Under the pieces are notes generated by a model that was not told where the DNA came from, made no database searches, and saw only the letters and a list, made by a program, of their open reading frames with translations. Positions 1 through 10,066 of a stretch of DNA of 64,000 nt are shown in pieces. Source of the stretch: Neostapfia colusana (taxonomy: Eukaryota; Streptophyta; Magnoliopsida; Poales; Poaceae); NCBI GenBank assembly GCA_030760725.1, contig JASWHV010000013.1, forward strand, positions 35,374,699 through 35,438,698, read 5' to 3'. The position numbers and the translations under genes are program-made. Positions within the stretch are counted from its first letter, which is position 1. Each line of letters begins with the position of its first letter.

Positions 1-170
1 CGCCCGCGAGTGTGGACTAAACTTATTTTGATGTAAACATGTTAATAAACTTGTTTATGTAATAAAGCTTCCGCTTCCGCTTTGTACCTTTGACGTGTGT
101 TATACGGTGTTGTGCAACGCAGCACCCCTCAGCGTGATCCTGGCTCGACAGGACCAGTGGGGTCGTGTCA
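1..170 (+). repeat. 5' LTR of element A, 3'-terminal 170 bp
   Basis: Matches 11389-11558 of the 3' LTR with no difference seen. It holds the two AATAAA motifs and ends in tgtca directly before the primer site. Confidence 0.95.
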
Positions 171-173
171 GCG

Positions 174-185
174 TGGTATCAGAGC
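174..185 (+). other. Primer binding site, initiator Met-tRNA
   Basis: TGGTATCAGAGC is the complement of the 3' end of plant initiator Met-tRNA, the usual primer for chromoviruses. It lies 3 bp after the LTR end. It is a priming site and not a tRNA gene. Confidence 0.95.
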
Positions 186-1670
186 TCGCTTGAGGTTTAA
201 CACAGTACAAAGGTCTTCTTTTTCAAAAATCCAGTGAGGAACGAGTTAGTAGCCCGTATAAGGATGTTATTAGTATATAGAAAGTGGCTTATTAACTTAT
301 TTGTTATGTCGGAAAATCGTGCATCTCGGGACGTTCATGTCTTGGGGGGTGCACGTAAGCGCTGTCCACCAGTGCGCACAAGCTGAAGGGTGGAGCCCCA
401 CGGGTGGCAGGTAACCCGACCCGCTTTGATATCCTCTACGACTCTTCATGTCGTTTGGGGTATTCGAGCAACGTCTGTCCCTGGCGTGCGTGGTGCAACA
501 TGGGAGACCCCGTCACGTGGTCTGAAACGTGAACACGTAACTCAAGGCGTGTTTGGCTTGAGAACATCCGGGCGAGTGATGACGGCCGGGTGTACAAACT
601 GTATGGATTCCGGGCTCGGTGTGCAGCCGAGTCTGATGATTGTTTGAGTTTCTGCAGGTAGCCTTACCACGAAACGGTAGACGTGTAGCATCCGTGTGCG
701 AGTGACGAGTAGTGCCACTGAACTAACGAAGCCGGCTAAATCCGGTATAGGTTTTTCCTTTGTGAGGACGTAGTACCGACATAATCTGGTGACGCCTCGA
801 CGTCACACCCAACTAAATGAACAACTTCATTTAAAAACTTGAAGGTTTTGATCCAAAGTAGTAAAACTTGATGTAACTCCTTCCCTTGAACAGGATATTC
901 AAAGTTAATAAATTTTCAACTTATAGGATGTTAAGGACAGAGCACTCTGTTTTCAGCTAAATCAAGGCTGAAGTTAATCAGAGGTTAGAGGTTGAGTTCT
1001 TTCGAGGTTGGGGTCGTATGATACATTTCTGGAAAGCTTTGGAGGAGCTTTACAACTTTTCTGTTGAGTTCCAGAGGTGTTTCATCCCTTAACCACTCGA
1101 AAAATGCAGTAGAGTTGAAACTGTCCAGAAAACAGGACGGAGCAAAGACTCTCTGTAGACTCTCTGTAAATTAAGCATAACTTCCTGCATAAAAATCCAA
1201 AAATAGAAAATGAGGTGGTTCTGGGAAGCTTATGAGATGGGTTACAACTTTGTAACAGAAAGTTTTGTCAGATTAGGAACAGAATTAACTGGAATTCTTG
1301 GATCAAATCAGTACCTAAGGCAGGGAGGTGCTGTCCAATTGTTCCCAGAAATTCTGTTAACTTTGACATCTCATAACTTTTGAACCAGAGCAGATCTTAG
1401 GCCAACCAAATACTTTCTGGAAAGCTATTGAAGTTAACTTTAACTTTGATGTTGAGCTCCAGGACTGGTTTTGCTTTTAACCTGGCCTAAATCAGATTGA
1501 TATGGAAACTGGTCAGGGCTGTCATGGGAACAGCAGATCAGCAGTCAAATTTGTTTAAAAATTTGAACTATGTTTCCAAGTGTTAAGGGTTCAATGACAT
1601 ATCTTATGTTATAACTCAATGGTTTACTGTTTAAATAAATATTTGACATTTCTCAAATATATTTTTACAG
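186..1670 (+). other. Untranslated leader of element A with a candidate intron
   Basis: About 1.5 kb between primer site and ORF1 with no convincing coding sequence. A GT donor-like site (tctgcag|gtagcc) has its GT at 658-659. A pyrimidine/A-rich tract ending in ttttacag touches the ORF1 start codon at 1671. The pair would define a 1013-bp intron (658-1670). The same sites recur in elements C, D and H. A short inverted repeat (gtgacg...cgtcac) lies near 788-805. Splicing is inferred. Confidence 0.6.
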
Positions 1671-2615
1671 ATGGCAGCAGATAAACGGTTGGAGAACGGG
1701 TGGGTAGTTTCCCACTGCTCTGACCGTAGCGGCTACCCGGGAGCATTGTGGCTAATGCTCCAATATTTCGGGTACAACCAGATGCCGCAATACTTCGCCA
1801 AGGAAGAAGGCGAAGAGGGGAACAAGACGTGGACGATCCATGTCGAGGTTCCTGCAGGGCCTACGCCACCCGGTTGGGTGCCATTCACCGTCACGGTGAG
1901 AGGAAGACAACCGGAAGGGATGTGGCAAGTGGCAGCCCGTGACACTATGTCACGTTTCTGCCAACTGCACGTACAGGCTATGGAGGGAACTCCATACGCA
2001 CTCGTTCCGGTGGAGGGACGAGCTCAGCATGTGTGGGAAGAGAGGTACCTAGAGGCAACAAACCCGAGTTGCCCAAGGTACAACCCCGCGGAGGCAAATC
2101 TCAGCCTCCAAATGAGGGCGGGAAACGCTGTGATGGACAGCCAAGCTGTTCATACGGAGCATCTCGCCACCAAGCTCAAGGAGAGCACAAGCCGTGGAGA
2201 TCATTTTGAGAGTGCTCACAGTGCACTCCGCAATGTGCTCCTTCCGACGATCAAGCGACTGAATGAACAACACGATCAGTTGCGTCGTCTGAAGAAGGCA
2301 AAGAAGAAGAGCCGTGTTGACATTGCGGCGTTGCAAGAGCTGGTGCAGACCCTAACCCAGCAGAATGAGGACCTTGCTCAAGAGCGGGACGACGCTATTG
2401 AGGAAGGACAAGGCTGGGAAGAGGACTACAACCAGGCTATGGACGAGGTGCATGCATTGCAGGACCTCGTGCCCCCGGTATTGGGCGTACCGGTAGTCTT
2501 GGGTCTTCCAGCCATGGGAGAACCTGGAATGGGAGAAGAGGTGGTAGACCCCGAGCCACCAGCAGAGGTACCGGAGGAGGACGACCCACAGGAGGTCGAG
2601 TTCTACTCCGAGTAG
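1671..2615 (+). CDS. ORF1, extra protein upstream of gag (element A)
   Basis: A 314-residue protein of unknown function encoded before gag. Residues 1-150 look globular, with many Trp, Gly and Pro residues (for example GYNQMPQYFAKE and PPGWVPFTVTVRGR). Residues about 155-265 are predicted by eye to be helical coiled coil, with a basic stretch LKKAKKKSR. The C-terminus is Pro/Glu-rich and acidic, ending EVEFYSE. No catalytic motif was recognised. The start abuts a splice-acceptor-like tttttacag. Copies C and D encode the same length; the only A/C difference noticed is Asp for Asn in NEQH(D/N)Q. From memory, rice elements of the RIRE3/RIRE8 group carry an extra ORF upstream of gag; homology to those was not tested. 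A structural or RNA-binding role is possible but unproven. Confidence 0.85.
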   Translation: MAADKRLENGWVVSHCSDRSGYPGALWLMLQYFGYNQMPQYFAKEEGEEGNKTWTIHVEVPAGPTPPGWVPFTVTVRGRQPEGMWQVAARDTMSRFCQLHVQAMEGTPYALVPVEGRAQHVWEERYLEATNPSCPRYNPAEANLSLQMRAGNAVMDSQAVHTEHLATKLKESTSRGDHFESAHSALRNVLLPTIKRLNEQHDQLRRLKKAKKKSRVDIAALQELVQTLTQQNEDLAQERDDAIEEGQGWEEDYNQAMDEVHALQDLVPPVLGVPVVLGLPAMGEPGMGEEVVDPEPPAEVPEEDDPQEVEFYSE

Positions 2616-2728
2616 GGGGTTACGGTTGCCAAGTAGGGCAGCTAGGGTAGCGTAACCCAACTTTTGTAATCGGTGACATGTCGTGTAGACAGTAGCGTAT
2701 GTATAGGTAGTGACGACATGAGCACGAC

Positions 2729-2764
2729 TTCTCGGAGATCCGAGAATAATGTATCTTGTATAAA
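2729..2764 (+). promoter_or_regulatory. Hairpin and TATA-like box between ORF1 and gag
   Basis: The 272-bp gap between ORF1 and gag holds a perfect hairpin at 2729-2746 (8-bp arms, ttctcgga/tccgagaa, 2-nt loop) and a TATAAA at 2759-2764, about 124 bp before the gag ATG. A splice-acceptor-like ttgaatttcag ends at 2886, directly before the ATG. All are present in C, D and, with small changes, in H (near 54263). An internal promoter or an alternative splice for gag is inferred only. Confidence 0.4.
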
Positions 2765-2887
2765 GTTTATGCTTTATCAATATATGTGAATGTTGTGCAA
2801 GTTAATCATGCGTCGCTTCAATACTTACTCCTGTTTATGGAATTTTGAGTAAGACATGTGCTAATTGCTGCTGTGTTGAATTTCAGA

Positions 2888-5800
2888 ATGACGCGTACTC
2901 GTGCCAACCCCGATGTTGGAGGTACTAGCCAAGGGGGAGAGACCTCCCAACCACCTCCCGAGGACTCCTCGGGACAGCAGCAGCAACAGCAACAGCAAAC
3001 ACCGCCACCGCCACTGCCAACGGTTACATTGGCCGACATTGTCGCGGCAATGGCGGGTTCACATCAGCAGCATACAGAGCTGCTGCAAACGTTAATTGCG
3101 AATACGTCTCGCCCAGAGAGACGTCAAGATCGTGAGGAGCGCCAACAGAGCTCCTACTCTGACTTCCTGGCGACTCATCCCCCTGTATTCTCAAGGGCGG
3201 ATGAACCACTTGACGCGGACAACTGGCTCCGCGCCATAGAGATGAAGTTCGGGCTGCTCCAAATCAGCGAGCAGCGCAAGACTCAGTTCGCGGTCCAGCA
3301 GCTCCAAGGATCCGCGAGCGCGTGGTGGGCCAACTTTTGTGCTTCACAACCCACCGACCGAGTGATGACCTGGGCGGAGTTCCGGACGGCCTTCCGGGCC
3401 TATCATATACCGCCCGGTTTGATGAAGAGGAAGACGCAGGAATTCCTACACCTGCAACAAGGGAGCCGGAACGCGCTGGAGTACTCCAGAGCGTTCAACG
3501 ATCTCGCACTCTACGCGTCGTATCATGCAGATACGGACGAGAAGCGGCGGGACCACTTTTACCAGGGGCTTAACCCGCTCCTGAAGGACAAGCTGGCGAT
3601 GTTCAATCGCGGCAGCCTCAACGACATAATTGATGCTGCGATTGTTCAGGAAGACTCCGGCAAGGAGTTGGCGGCGGCAGAGCGAAAGCGAAGCGCGCCG
3701 CAGAGCAGCGGAGAAGGAGGCGGTCCTTCTCAGAAGTTTCGGATGGTGAATCGCCCACCATCAGGTCCGCGCTGGCAGCCACCACAGCGGTCGATGCCGT
3801 TCCGCGGTCGGCCGTATTCTTCACCGGCATTCCGGCCGGCACTGCCAGCACCACCGCAACAACAACAGCAGCAGCGGGCGATGCCGCGTGCGTTTGCACC
3901 TCCGCAACGCATGCCGGGCTTTCGTCCACCAAGTACTCCACCAGCAGCGGCCACATGTTACAAGTGTGGTCGTCCAGGACACTTCGCGAGCAGTTGCCCG
4001 GAGAGGCAAGGCGGCGGAGTGGTACCACAGTTTCCGGGGAGGAATCAACCCCGGAACCCTACTAATGCGCGGCGGGCAAACCCTAGGCCCGGCACTGTCC
4101 ACCAGCTTGCCATTGAGGACGTGCCGGAGGGCGAGCCAATCCTTGCGGGTATGTTCCAACTCCACCAGCATCCCGCTATAGTACTATTTGATTCAGGCGC
4201 CACGCATAATTTTATTAGCCAAGCTTTCATTGCTAAACACAGCTTGCCAATACTACCCACCGATAGTCCATATTTAATTTGTTCACCGGGTGGGAAGATT
4301 TCAGCAAGCGTAATGGTCTCCAAAGCACCATTATGCTTAGCGGGTAGAGTGTACCCCACGTCTCTCATTATCTTAGAGGGACAGAAGGTCGATGTCATCC
4401 TAGGGATGTCGTGGTTAAACCGCCACGGCGCTGTTTTAGACACCGTCCTCCGAGTCGTGCACTTAAACTCAGGAGTGCACGGTTCTCACTCATTATTTCT
4501 GGACAGTCCAGAAATAAAACTTCCAAGTGTCTATCAAGCCACAACCATCAGATTGGAAGACATTCCAGTGGTCCGAGAATTCCCTGATGTATTCCCGGAT
4601 GATTTGCCGGGGATGCCACCCGATAGAGAGGTGGAGTTCAAGATTGAACTTGCACCGGGAACCATGCCAATATCCCGAAGGCCGTACAAGATGGCGCCCA
4701 AGGAGTTGGCTGAACTGAAGACTCAGCTCACGGACCTTCTGGAGAAGGGTTTTATTAGGCCGAGCTCCTCGCCATGGGGCTGTTCGGCATTATTTGTCAA
4801 AAAGAAGGATGAAACGTTGCGGCTTTGCGTGGACTACCGTCCATTAAATGCCGTAACCATCAAGAACAAGTACCCGTTGCCACGGATCGACATGTTGTTT
4901 GATCAGTTGGTCGAAGCAAAGGTCTTTTCCAAGATGGATTTAAGATCCGGGTACCATCAGATTAAGATCAGGGCTGAGGACATTCCAAAGACAGCTTTTT
5001 CGACAAGGTACGGACTTTATGAGTACCTGGTCATGTCCTTTGGCCTCACCAATGCTCCAGCTCACTTCATGTACTTAATGAACTCGGTGTTCATGCCGGA
5101 GCTGGACAAGTTTGTCGTGGTCTTCATCGACGACATCCTGGTATATTCCAAGTCGGAGGAAGATCACAAGAAACATCTGCGTATAGTCTTGCAACGGCTG
5201 CGGGATCACAAGTTATACGCAAAGTTCAGCAAATGCGAGTTTTGGATATCGCAAGTGCCTTTCCTCGGGCATATCATCTCAGCGGAGGGTATCGCTGTGG
5301 ACCCGAGCAAAATCACGCAAGTGCTGAATTGGAAATCCCCGAGAACTGTTCATGAGGTACGGAGTTTCCTCGGACTCGCGGGATATTATCGGAGGTTCAT
5401 TCCGAACTTCTCGAAGATTGCCAAGCCAATGACAGAGCTGCTGAAGAAGGCTACCAAATATGTTTAGAGTCCAGCATGTGAAGCAGCATTCAAGGCTTTA
5501 GTCAAGCACCTGACATCAGCACCGGTTTTGGCGCAGCCAGACACAACAAAACCGTTCGATGTGTACTGCGATGCATCCGGCATTGGGCTCGGATGTGTGT
5601 TGATGCAAGACCGAAGGGTGGTCGCGTATGGGTCACGGCAGCTTAGGAATCATGAGCAAAATTATCCAACTCACGACTTGGAGCTCGCTGCCGTGGTACT
5701 TGCACTGAAAATGTGGAGGCACTACCTACTCGGTAACCTCGTACATTTATATACCGACCACAAAAGCCTCAAGTACATATTCACTCAGAAGGAGCTGAAC

Positions 5801-7443
5801 ATGAGGCAACGAAGATGGTTAGAACTGATAAAGGATTACGAGATAGAGATCCATTATCATCCGGGCAAGGCAAACGTTGTGGCAGACGCGCTAAGCCGCA
5901 AGTCACACGTCAATAATCTGACCATCACACCGTTGGGAGAGAGCGAACCACCACTCCATGTGATTCCACACGGAGCTCTCTACAACCTAGCTTTGATCCC
6001 CACCATCCGTGAAGAGATAGCGGCAGCCCAGAAGAATGACAAGGGCATGTCACATTTACGGAGACGTGTAGACAGTGGGGAGTTGAAATGTTCCCGGAAG
6101 GACGGAGACGGCGTCCTATGGTTCAAGGACCGGATCGTCGTACCCCGAAACCCGGAGTTACGGAAGAAAATCTTTGATGAGGCTCACTTATCAAAGTTTT
6201 CTATTCACCCCGGCAGCAACAAGATGTATCAAGAACTCAGAAGCAAGTTTTGGTGGACACGGATGAAGCGAGAGACTGCAAAATACGTGTCCGAGTGTGA
6301 TACATGTCGACGGGTGAAGGCAGACCACATGCGGAAACCGGGACTGCTGCAACCACTGGGCATTCCTGCCTGGAAGTGGGAGGACGTGAGCATGGATTTC
6401 GTCGTCGGTTTACCCACCACCTTACAGAAACATGATTCTGTGTGGGTGATCGTCGATCGGCTCACCAAAGTTGCCCATTTCATCCCGGTCAACACCAGCT
6501 ACAACGCCAAGAAGTACGCTGAACTGTACATCTCACGGATCCTATGCTTATACGGCGTACCCCGTACTATCGTATCGGACCGGGGCACTTTATTTGTGTC
6601 CCGTTTTTGGGAGCAGCTCCACGCTGCCTTGGGGACGAAGCTGATCCGTAGTTCAGCCTACCACCCGCAGACGGATGGGCAAACGGAGCGGGTAAATCAA
6701 ATCTTAGAAGACATGCTACGAGCTTGCGCTATCGACCACGGCAAGAATTGGGATGATCACTTGCCGTTAGCCGAGTTCTCGTACAACAATGGGTACCAAG
6801 CCAGCATCAAGATGGCGCCCTACGAGGCGCTATACGGGAGAAAATGCCGCACACCATTGAATTGGTGTGAGTCTGGCGAGAGGGTTACCTTCGGGATTGA
6901 TCTTGTCAACAACGCGGAAGAAAAGGTTCGAGTAATTCAAGCGAACCTAAAAGCCGCTCAATCCCGACAGAAACAGTATGCGGACCGGAGAAGGCGTCCG
7001 TTACAATTCGAAGCTGGAGACCACGTATATCTACGAGTGTCTCCAATGAAGGGCGTAAACAGATTTGGGGTGAGAGGAAAGTTAGCACCCCGATTCATCG
7101 GTCCATTCCAGATTACCGAAAGATGTGGATCGGTGGCATACCGGCTAAGATTACCAGAAGCACTTTCCGGTGTGCACGACGTCTTTCACATTTCCCAGCT
7201 GAGGAAGTGTCTCAAGCTATCAACTACCGTTCAGCTGGAAGACATTGAAGAACTGCAACCGGATCTCACCTATCGGGAGGAACCGGTGCAGATTATTGAT
7301 GAAAAGGCCCGAACCACACGCAACCGTACGTTGTGGTTCTACAAGGTTCTGTGGAGTAATCACTCCATGGATGAAGCGACATGGAGAGCGAAGAATTCCT
7401 TCGCACTAATTACCCCGACTTTCTCACGTCGCATATCCGGTAA
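2888..7443 (+). pseudogene. gag-pol: gag-pol polyprotein of element A, one nonsense codon and one frameshift
   Basis: Start chosen at MTRTR (2888), directly after tttcag and matching the M-RTR start in element E. Domains follow intact copy C: poly-Gln tract near residues 30-37, Gag about 90-235, CCHC zinc knuckle from Cys357, protease Asp435 (DSGAT), RT with FIDD Asp748-749, RNase H from Asp895, integrase (HHCC, then Asp1170, Asp1231, Glu1267) and a chromodomain about 1460-1510. TGG became TAG at 5465-5467 (residue 860), cutting the protein between RT and RNase H. One G is missing near 7385, shifting the last residues of the chromodomain. Otherwise only about eight residues differ from C. The two lesions make it non-functional as written; expression of the RT-containing first part is possible. 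Confidence 0.93.
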
Positions 7444-7478
7444 TTTTTCCACCGTCCTCTCTCTCATTTTCACCTTAT

Positions 7479-7513
7479 AATCTCGGGACGAGATTCTTTT
7501 AAGGGGGGAGGAA
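7479..7513 (+). other. Pre-PPT hairpin and polypurine tract (element A)
   Basis: AATCTCG-gga-CGAGATT (7479-7495) forms a 7-bp hairpin. The purine run AAGGGGGGAGGAA (7501-7513) directly abuts the 3' LTR and is the expected plus-strand primer. The same pair occurs in every element here that keeps this end, including family 2. Confidence 0.9.
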
Positions 7514-8153
7514 TGTAAGGGCCTCAGTTTTTGACACCCATTTGCAGTGTTCATCCCCACACCACACACCTCATTTGAGGAAAAATGATGAACACAAATA
7601 AAGAGCAAGTAACAATTATCAACATGCTCATTAGGGAACAAACTCACACATTGCAAAAGTGGTACTTCCCACATGTGATATAGATGGGCTGGACATATGA
7701 AAACTCCTACACTTTGCCAAGGATGTCCATGCCAAGTTTCACCCAAATTCAAAACATTTTTGAGGTCATCTTGGGTGTAGATAGGAAAGGGGCAGTTTGA
7801 AAACATATTCAAATTCAAACTGTTTTCACCCACTGAATTTAAAAGTGGAAGGCATATTCTTGCTCAGCACATTTTTGTGAGCTCACACACCAATTTTCAC
7901 TCCATTTGGAGTTGATCTTGACATGAGCTAAGGGGGAGAAATTCAAACTTTATTTGAATTTCAAACTGCACTTGTGCTGAAATTCATTCAAACCAAACCT
8001 CATTTGAACTTTGATCAATTCAAATGGCTCTTGGGTGAATAATTTGAGTTGCCAAGGGTAGAATAGGGTTCACTGTTTACCACAGCTGTTAGGAATAAAT
8101 TTCAGAGGTTAAAAGAGGAGTGGGACCCACATGTCAGCCTCAGCCTCAAGGCA

Positions 8154-8277
8154 AACCGACTGAACCACAGTTCAGTCGGTTCCCGGCTGTTGTGCGCGCG
8201 CGCCACCGAAGGGGGCAGCCGGCGCCAGCTCCTGCTGCGTGCCCCAAGCCGGAGACCGGCCGACCGGCCTATTTATT
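8154..8277 (+). promoter_or_regulatory. LTR promoter region: 12-bp-arm hairpin and TATA-like box
   Basis: A perfect inverted repeat spans 8154-8181 (12-bp arms, aaccgactgaac/gttcagtcggtt, loop caca). TATTTATT at 8270-8277 lies in a GC-rich setting and is the best TATA candidate, so transcription would start near 8300. Both recur on the minus strand in C (17270-17297, 17174-17181), the shared LTR (28655-28682, 28559-28566) and D (40030-40057, 39936-39943). The hairpin is not seen in H's 3' LTR. Start site not demonstrated. Confidence 0.55.
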
Positions 8278-10066
8278 CCCTCCCCGGCGTGCTTCAGTCG
8301 CCATTCCCCGAGCTGCCGACGTGCACGATCCATTTCTCCACTGCCATCACCGGCGCTCGAGTTCCTGCTGGATCGAGCTGATCGCAGCTTCCTCTTTCCA
8401 CTCCAGGGTCCCAGCCAGGTACTAGCGACCATCCTCCATCCTTCCCATTGATAGAAATCGATTGAAACCGAGTGATATCGGCTGTGCCGAAAGATCAAAC
8501 TCGGAACTGGAAACCGCCGCACCTCGGGCTCTCGTGGACAGCCCAACCTGGGCGTTGTCACGCCCGAGCCAAGGCACCCTTGGACGCGCAAGTGATCGGT
8601 GCTGCTCATCCCCGAGCCACAGCTCGAGTGGTTGCTCACCGGCGGCGAATTTCCACTTTTCCCCTTTCTGTGTGCAGAACGACCCTCGGGTACGATTCTG
8701 TTTAATTCGTGCTCTAGAAAGGATTAGAGGGCCTCAGGCCACTCCCACACGAACTAGACACGGTGACGCACAAGTTGCCTTCACAACTCTGGGCCGGAGA
8801 ACTTCTGTGCCCGGCGTAATTCAAGGTCTACTAATGGCGGAACGCACGGGGGGTATCGGGCGCACGGTGAGGACCTATTTCGGGCCTTCCCCGAGCTACC
8901 CCGAGTTCATGTCGACCTTCTCTGAGGTCCACTGATGCTCCCCGACCGATTTCCCAAGTAGCTGAGGCACTAGGAGCGTCAGCCGACATGGCCGAAGTCG
9001 TTCCGATATGGCGGCTCGTCGCCGACCATGCTCCGGCCGTTGTCATGAGCAGCTGACCCTCGGATCATGTTCCCCAAGTAAAAGTAGGCAGGGGCGGCCA
9101 GAATCAAGAAGTTTGAAGCGGTACAGCAGCCAGCGGCGAGCTCTCCGGCGAGGTCCCTCGGCGGCGGAGCGCGGGTGTCGCGAGGTTGAAGAAGGGGGTG
9201 GACCCCAGCTGTCAGCGGCCGATATTTTGAATCGGGATCCGGCTGCGGCCGGGATCGGGTGTGCTGGCGCGCAAAAGCCTTGTGGGCCGCGGTGTGCTGT
9301 CGCTTCGGCGTGCGACGCGTGTCCCCTGGGCCCACGCGCGAGTTTAAACTTTTCCCCGATTTTCAGATTTCCTTCAAACTTCAAATCCTTATAACTTTGG
9401 CTAGAAAGCTCCAAATTGAGTGAACCAAATTTTGCTGGATTCAGCTCTTTGAGTACTTTCCAGAAAATCAAGTGTCACTTCATGAAATTCCTTAATTCTC
9501 CAGAATTAATTCCTTAAAGTTTAAACTGTTAGGAATTTTAACTGGAGAATCATTTGGAGGAAAATCCTGAAATTTTGCTGAGATGTTCACCAAAATATCC
9601 TTGAACTACCATAAAAATTTCAGATCCATTTGAGCTCATTTAGTCCACCTAATGGTGTGATTAGTAAAACTGTTCCAGAGAAAATAGAAAATGTTCAGAA
9701 ACATTTTCAGAATTTTCTCTGAAATTGTTTAGCTCATATCTTTAGTTAGAGACTTCCAAATTAAGTGAGACCAATTCCATTAGAACCCTCTGAAAATCTA
9801 GTTTTCAGAAAGTCATAGTTTGTTTCATGAAAATACCTAGAACACCCTAAAAGCCTTTAATTAAGGTCAAGGACATAATTATTTGTGGAGGGCTCAAATG
9901 AGCTTTGCTGCAACTAAAACTTGACCAAGTCTCTGTTTAGGTTGTAACCAAGCCACAGTAAAAGTTTCACAGTCATTAGGTCTATCTAGTAAAGGTTATA
10001 GACTTCACAACTTCAAAGTTAATACAAAAGCATTTAATTAATACATACATTGTTCTTATCATGTAG

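Noticed and set aside
174..185. Possible tRNA gene fragments at the tggtatcagagc sites
   Set aside because: Only the 12-base complement of the tRNA 3' end is present at each site; these are primer binding sites.
390..647. 85-codon open frame in the leader of A, C and D
   Set aside because: Starts at GTG, is broken in H, has no motif, and sits in a leader where the related elements keep sequence but not frame.
2970..3000. CAG/CAA repeat in gag as a microsatellite locus
   Set aside because: It encodes the poly-Gln tract of Gag and varies by only two codons between copies (eight in A, six in H); no sign of large expansion.
8462..8935. 157-codon open frame in LTR sense orientation, present in all four young LTR copies
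   Set aside because: It lacks an ATG at its start, changes between copies are largely amino-acid altering, and H does not keep it. It overlaps splice-like sites, so it is noted only as background to the LTR exon idea.
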